Shown here piece after piece: positions 7,302-14,776 of a DNA stretch of 19,577 nucleotides. The notes beneath the pieces are model-generated. The model had not been told where the DNA came from. It saw only the letters and a program-made list of their open reading frames with translations, and searched no databases. The stretch covers positions 1 to 19,577 of the forward strand of contig DASUFH010000124.1 of the NCBI GenBank assembly GCA_036274645.1, in the 5' to 3' direction. Each line of letters begins with the position of its first letter. Within the stretch, counting starts at the first letter, position 1. Source of the stretch: DASUFH01 sp036274645 (GTDB taxonomy: Bacteria > Acidobacteriota > Terriglobia > 20CM-2-55-15). Both the position numbers and the translations under genes were made by a program.

Positions 7302-7918
7302 AGCATCGTATCGGGAAGAAGACCCTTGCGCTCCTGTTGATCGGTCTCTTCATGAATGCAGCCGCAGGCGCGCAGGCCGCGCCGCGGGGCAGGGGAGGCG
7401 CGCCGGCGCCGGCCGTGGAGTCTGCCGCAGCGACCGCGCCGTCTCCTCAGACTCCGCCGCAGGGTGACGTTCCGCTTAAAATTCAGGTGGTGATTTCGCG
7501 GTTCGATGGAGACCGCAAAATAAGCAGCCTGCCATACACCATCTCGGCGACCAGTGGGCGGCAATCCAGCCTGCGCATGGGCACGCGAGTTCCGGTGATC
7601 AGCGGGTCCTCCCCGGACAATAAGCAGCCTCCCTCTTTTCAGTTCATCGACGTCGGTACCAACCTGGACGTTACCGCTACGCCGATCGGTGAAGGAGAGT
7701 TCCGCCTCCAGTTGACCATGACGGAATCTTCGGTTCTCGAAGCCACGTCCACTGCGCCGAAGGGCAACGTCGCTCCAGGCCAGCCGCTCGTCGGGAATTT
7801 CAGCTACACGTCGAACCTTGTACTCAAGGATGGAAAAACGCACGAGGTCCTCGCCTCCGTCAACAAGGCCACCGGCGAAACGGTCAAGCTCGAGATCACG
7901 TTGACGGTCGAAAAATAG
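7298..7918 (+). CDS. Secreted protein, third gene of the ECF sigma operon
   Basis: This 206-residue protein has a signal peptide (residues 1-27, cleavage probably after AQA), an Ala/Pro-rich low-complexity linker to about residue 55, and a beta-rich domain. The segment with SSLRMGTRVPVISG, then FQFIDVGTNLDVTATPIGEGEFRLQLTM, recalls the C-terminal strand pattern of secretin-like domains (VGxxLxVxPxI...I.L.l). Without the rest of a secretin this is only a fold hint. It ends in the charged sequence LTVEK. The two upstream ATGA overlaps make it part of the sigma/anti-sigma unit, so it may be the sensor or an envelope target of that regulation. Function unknown. Confidence 0.65.
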   Translation: MKHRIGKKTLALLLIGLFMNAAAGAQAAPRGRGGAPAPAVESAAATAPSPQTPPQGDVPLKIQVVISRFDGDRKISSLPYTISATSGRQSSLRMGTRVPVISGSSPDNKQPPSFQFIDVGTNLDVTATPIGEGEFRLQLTMTESSVLEATSTAPKGNVAPGQPLVGNFSYTSNLVLKDGKTHEVLASVNKATGETVKLEITLTVEK

Positions 7919-7931
7919 ATCGCCCTGGACT

Positions 7932-8198
7932 TCATCGGGCCGGCGCTCGCGGGATTTTCTCGTTGCTGGAGGCGGCCTGCCACGCAAAGGTCGCCATGAA
8001 GATGGCGGACTCTTTCAGTTCGTCTTCGGTGACGCGTTCGGCGTAGTCGGCGTTGGTGTGGCGGGAGCGCGCGTCGTCCGCGTCGAAATCCTTCCGGATC
8101 CGGTTCGCCATCGTTTCACCAGACTGCTGAGCGGAGCCGGACACCATGGTGAGAAAAGTGACCAATGCGGTGGGGGCCGCGAACCGGCGAAATCCCAT
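7932..8198 (-). CDS. Small secreted hypothetical protein
   Basis: This is an 88-residue protein with a signal peptide (hydrophobic core about 8-19, likely cleavage near GSA-QQ) and a short, charged mature part (MANRIRKDFDADDARSRH). No family is recognised. The ATG at 8198 is chosen because AAGGAG stands eight bases upstream on the minus strand; another ATG at 8219 has no such signal. It converges with the sigma operon, with only 13 bases between the stops, and diverges from the gene at 8335. Confidence 0.55.
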   Translation of the reverse strand: MGFRRFAAPTALVTFLTMVSGSAQQSGETMANRIRKDFDADDARSRHTNADYAERVTEDELKESAIFMATFAWQAASSNEKIPRAPAR

Positions 8199-8334
8199 TG
8201 TGAATCTCCTTGAGACCATCCGGAGGGTAACGCTGGACCGCTTCCTTGCAACCCTTGGAGATCCAGCAACGTTCCTGGACTAAACTGTCGGTGTCTTATC
8301 GCCATACGGTATAGGAACGATTCGGGAGGGCACT

Positions 8335-9078
8335 ATGATCTCGACCCACTTTCGCGCCTGCGTCTGGGCCGTCGCGGGTATCGCTCTGCTCTCGTGCGCC
8401 GGAGGTGTCGTCCTGGCGCAGTCCGGCGAGAGAACGCTCACCCCCTTTTTCCTGGAACATGACGCGGTGACGCCACCGCTGCTGTTTAAAGAGGTGTGGC
8501 AGCAACCGCCCCATACGGGTCCGCTCAACGACGAAAATCGACGCATCACACCCGAGGCCCTGACGAACAGGGACCTCACGCTGCAGCTTTACGGAACGGA
8601 TGCCCGCAACATCCAGGTGACCTCGCACAACGGCATTCCGGATCTCTGGAACGGCTTCACGACATCACCCGTAGCGCTGACCTTGAAACACAAGGACGTC
8701 TACCTCGATCTGACCGGACTGACCAGGATGCGCTGGCGGACCCGTACGGAAAATCTCCATTTGCTTCATCCGATCGTGAAACTCGCCGACGGCCGGTTGC
8801 TCGTCGGCAGCCAGACCTTCGAGAGCCCGCAGCGCCGGATGGCGGGAACGGAAGGCTTCACGGGTAGTTTTGTGGTCTCCGAGGTGACGTTTGACGATCA
8901 GCGCTGGTTTGAACTCGATCCGCAGAAGGTTGTCGTCAAGCTGGAAGTCCGTAATCCGGATTTGAGCCGCGTGGACGAGATCGGCTACGTCGATCTCATG
9001 CCCGGCGGCGGCCACGGTACCGCCGGCTGCACCAATGTTTCATGGATCGAGGTGTACGCCACGCCGCGCAAGCGCTAA
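8335..9078 (+). CDS. Secreted protein of an acidobacterial family of unknown function
   Basis: This 247-residue protein has a signal peptide (about 1-28, ending VVLAQ). The mature part includes LKHKDVYLDLTGLTRMRWRTRT, LHPIVKLADGRLLVGSQT, WFELDPQKVV, NPDLSRVDEIGYVDLMPGGGHG and a closing SWIEVYA. This layout of beta strands resembles carbohydrate-binding or jelly-roll domains, and I recall similar acidobacterial proteins, but I know no characterised member. The start has GGGAGGG just upstream of the ATG at 8335. The end converges with a minus-strand remnant and the TPR gene. It is not clearly part of an operon. Confidence 0.65.
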   Translation: MISTHFRACVWAVAGIALLSCAGGVVLAQSGERTLTPFFLEHDAVTPPLLFKEVWQQPPHTGPLNDENRRITPEALTNRDLTLQLYGTDARNIQVTSHNGIPDLWNGFTTSPVALTLKHKDVYLDLTGLTRMRWRTRTENLHLLHPIVKLADGRLLVGSQTFESPQRRMAGTEGFTGSFVVSEVTFDDQRWFELDPQKVVVKLEVRNPDLSRVDEIGYVDLMPGGGHGTAGCTNVSWIEVYATPRKR

Positions 9079-9241
9079 GGGAGGCTCGGATACAGCGCAT
9101 GGGCCGGCGTGATGGTCAATGGGTCCTTCGAGTTTCTGTTGCGGACCACCAGGACTTTTCCCTGACGGCCTGGTCAAACGGAACGGGGTTCAAGTGGGTC
9201 ACGACTCTGGTTCCGATGACGATAACGGTTCTCCCGGGCAA
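9075..9241 (-). pseudogene. Short coding-like remnant with an apparent frameshift
   Basis: The gap after the TPR gene reads like coding sequence on the minus strand in two frames joined at an A-tract. The first part (from TTG 9241) gives LPGRTVIVIGTRVVTHLNP and continues to FDQAVREK. After the AAAA tract (9156-9159 on the plus strand) a different frame continues as VLVVRNRNSK...ITPAHALYPSLP and stops at 9075-9077. One added base in the A-tract would join them into about 54 residues. Codon third positions are GC-rich in both parts, as in real genes here. It may be a decayed gene, a small gene with a sequencing error, or chance. No family recognised. Confidence 0.3.
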
Positions 9242-9245
9242 CTGG

Positions 9246-9839
9246 TTATCGCACGCCGCCGATCTGCTTCAAGGCCTCCTGCGACCGTTGCCCGCTTTCG
9301 GAATCCGGAGAGATTGCCACGGCTTTTCTCCAGTATTTTCGGGCAAGGTCGTCCTGCCCGAGGTTCCCGTAGATGGCTCCAAGGTTGTACAGCGCGTCCA
9401 GGTTCGAAGGATCGATTTCGAGAAGTTCTTCCGTCTCCCGAGCCGCTCCGGCCACGTCACCGGTTTCGTAGAGTAGCCGTCCGAGTTCCAGCTTTACGTC
9501 GACGTTTTTGGGATCGAGCTTCACGGCTTCCTGAAGATGCTGGAGCGCATCTGTGGGTTTGCCCATATCGTGCGCAACCTGGGCCATTCGGAGCAGGATC
9601 GGAACGTGGTCAGGGTTCTTCCGCAGGCTGCTTTCGAGCGCCTTCAGTTCGTGTTCCCCACCGGATTCACCATCTGGTGGGGCGCTTGTCCGGGAGGGGG
9701 CTGCGATTTCGGGCCATCCCTGCGCGTCCTCGGCGTTGACCGCGGATTCCGCGCGACTTTTGGCGCGATTTCCCTCGTAGACGACGACGGCGACAATCCC
9801 CAGCGTTACGAGCGTCCAGATCATCAAACGCCTGTTCAT
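9246..9839 (-). CDS. Membrane-anchored TPR protein, last gene of the cytochrome operon
   Basis: This 197-residue protein has an N-terminal membrane anchor (about residues 6-20), a Pro/Ser/Glu-rich linker to about residue 65, and three or more tetratricopeptide repeats (about 78-179; for example NVDVKLELGRLLYETGDVAG and LDALYNLGAIYGNLGQDD). The TPR domain would face the periplasm. TPR proteins such as CcmH/NrfG/CycH hold apocytochrome c during heme ligation; a similar assembly role is attractive next to two very large c-type cytochromes but is inferred. It lacks the CcmH CxxC motif and has no heme motif. It begins 31 bases after the b-type cytochrome stop, with AAGGGGGA just upstream of its ATG. 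Confidence 0.75.
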   Translation of the reverse strand: MNRRLMIWTLVTLGIVAVVVYEGNRAKSRAESAVNAEDAQGWPEIAAPSRTSAPPDGESGGEHELKALESSLRKNPDHVPILLRMAQVAHDMGKPTDALQHLQEAVKLDPKNVDVKLELGRLLYETGDVAGAARETEELLEIDPSNLDALYNLGAIYGNLGQDDLARKYWRKAVAISPDSESGQRSQEALKQIGGVR

Positions 9840-9870
9840 GGTTCCCCCTTGAGGCCAGCCGCAGGTTCCA

Positions 9871-10767
9871 TCAGTAAAATCCCATCAACACCGCGAACGT
9901 AACATGCAGACACGCCAGGACCGCAAATGAATAGCTGAACGGACGGTGAATGACGTGCCACAGCTGAAACAACCGATGCGCCCGTTCGAGGAACGCCATC
10001 TTTTGGGCGAGCCGCGCCTGTCGACGCGCGAGACCGATCACCGATTCGAGTTCGGTGTGCGGCGAGGGCAGGAATCCGAACAGTGTACGGACGTTGTCTC
10101 CCATGGAAGGGGCGGCCGCCCGCCGCAGCGCCGCCGTTTGAAACGGCCGGATGGCGTCCCGGAAAACCATGGCGATTACCGCGCCGGTCATGGACATGCG
10201 CTCGACGCGTGACTTATCCGGGACTACCAGAAAACGTTCCATCTGCGCGGGCGAGACGATCTTTTGTCTGGCGATCTCCGTCCGGGCCGAACCGGCCAGC
10301 GCCTCAATCTCTGCCAGGGTCAGCGTTGTCTCATTCAGGCTCCTTGGAATCTGGCCGTAGATGTAGCGCCCCGCAAATCCGCTGGCCATCACAATCATCA
10401 TGAGCAGGTAGGCGACGCCGGCCAGACCCTGAAACTTGAAGGATGAATGCAGGGTGATCACCAGCGGGGCCGCAATGCCAAGGAGGATATGGAAATCCAA
10501 CCAGTTTTTCGTTTTGCCGAATCGCTGAAGCCACTTCCATTTCTTGCGTATGGGATAGCCATACAGGCCGAAGAACAACATGACACCGAGCATTCCGAGG
10601 TCGATGCCAATTCTTCCGCTTGGACGAAGCTGCCGGTGTTTTTCGTGGAAGACCCGGTCCTTTGCGTCCAGGCGGTAATAGTCCAGCCCGTAAGCGAGCG
10701 TGCCCGCGACAAGCGCCAGCAGGATCGTTCCCGCAATGGCAATCCGGACCTTGTGCAGTGAGTTCAT
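9871..10767 (-). CDS. Inner-membrane b-type cytochrome-like protein
   Basis: This 298-residue membrane protein has predicted helices at about 8-27, 53-70, 91-110, 116-135 and 275-296. Two helices carry paired histidines with the same spacing: H93 and H107, and H274 and H288 (both H-X13-H). Such pairs on two helices bind two stacked b hemes in bis-heme membrane cytochromes and in ferric-reductase-type domains. A cytoplasmic or periplasmic segment of about 140 residues separates helices four and five. It is the natural candidate to move electrons between quinol and the multiheme cytochromes of the same operon. It overlaps the preceding gene by ATGA (10764-10767). No flavin or NAD(P)H domain is present, unlike NOX/FRE reductases. 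Confidence 0.65.
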   Translation of the reverse strand: MNSLHKVRIAIAGTILLALVAGTLAYGLDYYRLDAKDRVFHEKHRQLRPSGRIGIDLGMLGVMLFFGLYGYPIRKKWKWLQRFGKTKNWLDFHILLGIAAPLVITLHSSFKFQGLAGVAYLLMMIVMASGFAGRYIYGQIPRSLNETTLTLAEIEALAGSARTEIARQKIVSPAQMERFLVVPDKSRVERMSMTGAVIAMVFRDAIRPFQTAALRRAAAPSMGDNVRTLFGFLPSPHTELESVIGLARRQARLAQKMAFLERAHRLFQLWHVIHRPFSYSFAVLACLHVTFAVLMGFY

Positions 10768-11525
10768 TGCTCTTTCTGTTCTGTCAGGTCATTTGTTGTC
10801 GTGGTCACCGCGAACAGCCGATATGCGCTGAATTCGTGGATGTCCCGCCATTGCTGTTTCGGCGTTCGCGCCGTCACCGTCGCGCGCGATGGAAGCCAAT
10901 AGGTTGTCCCCGTGTCTCCCAGGGTCGCCGGACCATAGTCGACTTCCGCGGTAAGCGCGGACAATCCGAGGTCATCCATTGGGGCGTCCAGGCTGGCTTC
11001 AATATGCGTCACATTGCCGGTTGCCGACTCAATCCATGCAAAGCCCCGCCACTGGATCGGATACAGGCGCCCGTTGAACTTCAGCGCTGACATCGAATGC
11101 TGTCCGGGCCGTGACCGGAAAGCGATACGCACGATACCCGGGGGCACACTCTGGGCTGGACTATCCTGAAAATCGAACTTTCCTCGGAGATCGGGGTGGA
11201 ACATCAACAGCAACGCCGGAAATCCGGAGGTGACCAGCGCCGGTTCCGCTTTTCCCGGCGACGGATTCGTTCGGGGTTCGCGCCACTCCTCAATGGCGAC
11301 TCCATTGCTCCGCGCCTTCAGGATTGCGAGGTAATCGAAGTCCGCGGTCCGGGTCGAGACCACCTTCCCATCGGCTTGAAGTCTTGCCTGGGTGACGCGC
11401 TCCCGCGCCTGGACTTCCGAAAACCTGCTCCAGAACGACTCTGCCGCCAGCCCGGCCCGCTCGATCAGCGTGTCCGCCTGGGCCGTCAGGGCCGCCACCA
11501 TCAATACCGTGGTGATCCAATTCAT
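10764..11525 (-). CDS. Secreted beta-rich protein of the cytochrome operon
   Basis: This 253-residue protein has a signal peptide (1-17, cleavage near AQA). The mature part shows alternating strands: ERVTQARLQADGKVVSTRTADFDYLAIL, ALLLMFHP, GIVRIAFRSRPGQHSMSALKFNGR and AWIESATGNVTHIEASL, then YWLPSRATVTARTPKQQW. The pattern suits a lipoprotein-carrier (LolA/LppX-like) half-barrel or a related periplasmic fold, but I cannot assign it. I recall similar proteins in acidobacteria. It has no heme motif. AGGAG lies about ten bases before the ATG. It is separated by 117 bases from the beta-barrel gene upstream (no gene seen in that gap) and overlaps the b-type cytochrome gene downstream. Confidence 0.65.
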   Translation of the reverse strand: MNWITTVLMVAALTAQADTLIERAGLAAESFWSRFSEVQARERVTQARLQADGKVVSTRTADFDYLAILKARSNGVAIEEWREPRTNPSPGKAEPALVTSGFPALLLMFHPDLRGKFDFQDSPAQSVPPGIVRIAFRSRPGQHSMSALKFNGRLYPIQWRGFAWIESATGNVTHIEASLDAPMDDLGLSALTAEVDYGPATLGDTGTTYWLPSRATVTARTPKQQWRDIHEFSAYRLFAVTTTTNDLTEQKEQ

Positions 11526-11642
11526 GCCTTGCCGTCTCCTCTAACAGTTCGTGGCAGAAGGCCGGATGGCTGAAAAACGCGATCGTATCCACAGGACCCG
11601 TCCAGCGTTTCCAGCGGTTTCGTCCATTTCCGCAACGGGCAG

Positions 11643-13283
11643 CTAAAATCTGAAGTCCAGATTGGCGCGCAGTTGATCATAGTTTTGTGTCGTGCCACGG
11701 TAGCGCGTGCCACGGAATCCGAATACAAAACGCCCAACGAATGTGTCGGCGCCGGCGATGGAGTACCATGCCCGACTGCTCGTCAAGGCCAGGGACTCGA
11801 ACTGCTGATCGCCACCTTCGAGTTCCAGGCGCCAGCGCCGGGCGTCTTTACGCAGGGAAAACGATCGATACCGGCCGGCGCCCACCGTGCCGCTGAAACG
11901 TGAATATCGAGCTTCCGCGCGGAGCCCGGCTTTAGGAATGTTCCAGGTTATGCCTCCCATTCGATTCCAGGAAGGGGCTCGGTCTTCAGTTCTGCTGCTT
12001 CTATTTCCGTTGGCGTAGACGGTCCACCCGTGGCCGAGATCCACCGTGACGCCGGCGTTGAGCCCCTGAAAAAGGAGGTTGTCCAGCTGTCCGGTCGCGA
12101 TCAGGCGCTCATCGGGTGTGGGAAAAACCCTGAAATAGTTATGGCTGATATCGAAGGTCAGTCGCGTTAACGGCTGGATGCGAGCGGTAGCGAAACTGCG
12201 GGTAAGAGCGATCCGATCCGCCGATGCGAAGGCGTTCAGGCTCTGATAATCCACCTCAACGTTGTGATGAAAGCTGAACTTGCGTTTTATCAGGATGCCG
12301 TTTTCAACAAAGAGAAACTGGCGCTCAGGCTTCCAGTTCAGGCGTGACACGGCAATGCCAGCCGTTGTGGTGTAGCGAGCCTGTTCGAACCGGCCGGCGT
12401 CGAGGCTGGCGAACGCGCCGCCGAGCTGCCGGCCGGGGTCGTAGTTCCAGGCGGTCGGATCCGGAGAGCTTCCTGCAAAACCACCAACAGTCAGTGACCT
12501 GCGTACTCTTGCGCCGAGGTATCCCCCATCCACTGCGCTCAAGCTTGAGGCCCACGGAACGATCACCCTTCCGACGCCGATGACATATCGCGACTGGGGA
12601 TTGTCGTAGCGCAGGCCGAACTGATAGACACGCTGCAGCAGGTCGCTGATCGATTGCTGGTCGTCCGCGCGCTTTCGTGAGCTGACGCGAATGCGCCAGT
12701 AACCTCCAATGCTCCAATAGGAGCTTCCAATTCTCGTCAGATCGAATCGCAATGAGATTCCTTGCTGACTGGAGTTCTGGCCGGATGCCGATCGATTGAG
12801 GATAACGTCCTGATCGAATCCGATACGGCCGCCAAAGCGGTTCACTTCCGGCAATGGAGGTTTGGGTACACGCTCACGGAGTTCCTGGTCCAGGGGATCT
12901 CCGTCGTTGAACTCCACGATTTGGGAATACGTTTCGGTTTCCAGGGATGCGGCCGACTGGGTCTTGAGGTCTTCCGGGGCAACGAACGCCTGATCCCCGG
13001 CCTGAAGGGTGACATCGGTTCGGACGATTTCGCATGCCGCGGACGTTGACGCCACCGAGATTACGACGAGTTCCGCCAGTGAAGGCGCCAGCGGCGCGGA
13101 TTCGCCCGGGCCCGGCCTTTTCACCTCCAGATGCATGCCTTCTTTCAGTCCCGCCGCGGTTCCCCCTTCGAGGTACACCACATCACTCGAGATGTACTTG
13201 ATAGGAAATGGCCGGGATTGCGCATAGCTCCACCCGGCGGCGCAAAAGATAAGAAGCCAGGCCATGTAGATTGATCGCCGCAT
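11643..13283 (-). CDS. Predicted outer-membrane beta-barrel with N-terminal periplasmic domain
   Basis: This 546-residue protein has a signal peptide (about 1-21, AGWSYA-Q), a small domain at about 26-102 (VVYLEGGTAAGLKEGMHLEV, recalling FlgT-C-type modules) and a linker to about 147. A long region from 148 to the end is rich in alternating aromatic and polar strands. The last residue is phenylalanine in NLDFRF, the typical C-terminal signature for BamA-assisted barrel insertion. Several central segments (for example ISLRFDLTRIG, YWRIRVSSRK) read as transmembrane strands. It is transcribed directly after the 18-heme cytochrome gene (TGATG, one base shared), so a porin role in a porin-cytochrome complex analogous to MtrB is plausible. 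Sequence similarity to MtrB is not evident by eye. Confidence 0.7.
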   Translation of the reverse strand: MRRSIYMAWLLIFCAAGWSYAQSRPFPIKYISSDVVYLEGGTAAGLKEGMHLEVKRPGPGESAPLAPSLAELVVISVASTSAACEIVRTDVTLQAGDQAFVAPEDLKTQSAASLETETYSQIVEFNDGDPLDQELRERVPKPPLPEVNRFGGRIGFDQDVILNRSASGQNSSQQGISLRFDLTRIGSSYWSIGGYWRIRVSSRKRADDQQSISDLLQRVYQFGLRYDNPQSRYVIGVGRVIVPWASSLSAVDGGYLGARVRRSLTVGGFAGSSPDPTAWNYDPGRQLGGAFASLDAGRFEQARYTTTAGIAVSRLNWKPERQFLFVENGILIKRKFSFHHNVEVDYQSLNAFASADRIALTRSFATARIQPLTRLTFDISHNYFRVFPTPDERLIATGQLDNLLFQGLNAGVTVDLGHGWTVYANGNRSSRTEDRAPSWNRMGGITWNIPKAGLRAEARYSRFSGTVGAGRYRSFSLRKDARRWRLELEGGDQQFESLALTSSRAWYSIAGADTFVGRFVFGFRGTRYRGTTQNYDQLRANLDFRF

Positions 13284-14776
13284 CAGTGCTGTCCATTCGG
13301 ATGGCAGCCATAACAACTCAGGCTGTCCCACACGTAGCCCGTACGCCCACTGTGCTTGCTGTCCATGGTGGCCTTGTCGTGCGCGTGACAGTTGACGCAG
13401 CTGAAAATCGCATAGTTGGAACTGTTGGTGTGGCAATCGTTACAGGTCGACCACTTTCCCGCATGTGAGCCGGAGTAAATCGGAAACTTGTGGGTGACTG
13501 TGGCGCCAGACCAGGTCGTGGTCGTATGGCAGGACGCGCAGGTTGTCGGGAAGCCCGCCGCTTTGTGATTGGGACTCGTTACGGTGTTGAATTCCGTTGC
13601 GTGACAGGAATAACAGTCCGTGGGCGTTCCGGCGTATGTGCCGCCGACATGACAGTTCACGCATGCGACGTTCGTGTGCGCCCCGGTCAGCGGAAACCTC
13701 GTGCCGCTGTGGTTGAACGTGGCTCCGGGCCATTGTGTCGTGCTGTGACACAGCTGGCAGTCCTGGGGGAAGTTAGCGGCCACATGATTGGGGCTGGTCG
13801 TGGCGGTGAACTGCGCCAGATGACAGGCGGCGCACGCCGTGGGCGTGCCCGTGTAAGGTCCGGACGCGTGACATGACACGCACGTGGCTGAAGCGTGCGC
13901 TCCCAGAAGCGGAAAGCGCGTGCGGGAATGGTCGTAGGCGGCCGGCGTCCAGCGCGTCGTTCCGTGACAGATTGCGCAGTTGGTCGGGAAAGCCGACGAA
14001 ACGTGATTCGGATTGATCGCGCTGGTGAAGTTTGCGCTGTGGCAGGAATAACAGTCCTGCGGAGTTCCCGCGAACCGGCCGCCCATATGACAATCGGTAC
14101 ACGAGGCGGATGAGTGCGCTCCCATCAACGGAAAGCCGGTCCGCGCCGCATGGTCGAATTGTCCATCGGGGCCGGAGTATCTCCACCGGCTCATGCTGGG
14201 GCAGGTCTCGCAATTTGCGCCGAATCCCGCCGTTTTGTGATCGATCGTCTTTGCCGCCGCGTAGTCAGCGGCGTGGCAGGATATGCAGGCTGTGCTCAAT
14301 CCAACAAATGTGGCGCTGGCCGCTCCGCGATGGCAGGATTCGCAATCGGTTGAGGCGTGGGCGCCCACCAGAGGAAACCGGTTGGCATGCTGCCGGACTG
14401 CGTTGATCGGGATGCGCCATCCCTCGACGGTATGACAGCTTTCGCACGACGCCCCAAACTGGCGCCGGTGGATGTCCGCATGGCACGAGGAGCAGGTAGG
14501 CGCCGCCGCGCTAAAGACCGGAGAAACATGGCAGCCGACGCAGTTGACCTTCTGGTGGCGCCCGAGCAGAGGAAACATGGTCTGCCTGGTGTGATCGAAC
14601 GCGGGTTCCCGCCGGGCCGGTCTCCATGACTCCGCCACGTGGCAGTTCTGGCAGGGGATATTCAAATTGCCGTGCGGACTGCGTGTCCTTTGAATCGCCT
14701 GACCCGAGAACGAGAGCGCGGCCCCGCCCAGCAGGGCGATCGCGATCAGAATTCCGCCGAACATCTTCAGTGACAT
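13283..14776 (-). CDS. Multiheme c-type cytochrome, 18 CXXCH motifs plus one decayed site
   Basis: This 497-residue protein begins with a hydrophobic segment (about 6-24) that is a signal peptide or anchor. I count 18 CXXCH heme-attachment motifs. A nineteenth, CETCP, has proline in place of the axial histidine (codon 14198-14200). Motifs recur in three-heme modules: FPLxGAH....CxxCH, then CxxCH, then CxxCH followed by an aromatic residue and an FDH-type or THK histidine that may be a distal ligand. The start at 14776 has GGAG eight bases upstream and overlaps the preceding cytochrome gene by ten bases. The protein should be exported and its hemes attached in the periplasm. Expected role: electron storage or conduction between the inner-membrane cytochrome and the outer membrane. 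Confidence 0.9.
   Translation of the reverse strand: MSLKMFGGILIAIALLGGAALSFSGQAIQRTRSPHGNLNIPCQNCHVAESWRPARREPAFDHTRQTMFPLLGRHQKVNCVGCHVSPVFSAAAPTCSSCHADIHRRQFGASCESCHTVEGWRIPINAVRQHANRFPLVGAHASTDCESCHRGAASATFVGLSTACISCHAADYAAAKTIDHKTAGFGANCETCPSMSRWRYSGPDGQFDHAARTGFPLMGAHSSASCTDCHMGGRFAGTPQDCYSCHSANFTSAINPNHVSSAFPTNCAICHGTTRWTPAAYDHSRTRFPLLGAHASATCVSCHASGPYTGTPTACAACHLAQFTATTSPNHVAANFPQDCQLCHSTTQWPGATFNHSGTRFPLTGAHTNVACVNCHVGGTYAGTPTDCYSCHATEFNTVTSPNHKAAGFPTTCASCHTTTTWSGATVTHKFPIYSGSHAGKWSTCNDCHTNSSNYAIFSCVNCHAHDKATMDSKHSGRTGYVWDSLSCYGCHPNGQH
13482..14372 (-). repeat. Tandem three-heme modules in the 18-heme cytochrome (219-bp core period)
   Basis: The sequence encoding the RFPL/GFPL-type start of each module recurs at plus-strand anchors 13482, 13692, 13911, 14130 and 14373. 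The spacings are 210, 219, 219 and 243 bases, or 70, 73, 73 and 81 residues. Each unit carries three heme motifs. The copy at 14130-14372 is the longest and contains the CETCP defect. Confidence 0.8.

Noticed and set aside
11526..11642. Possible small gene between the beta-barrel gene and the secreted protein
   Set aside because: Several frames are open on the minus strand but none has both a start with ribosome-binding site and a protein-like sequence.
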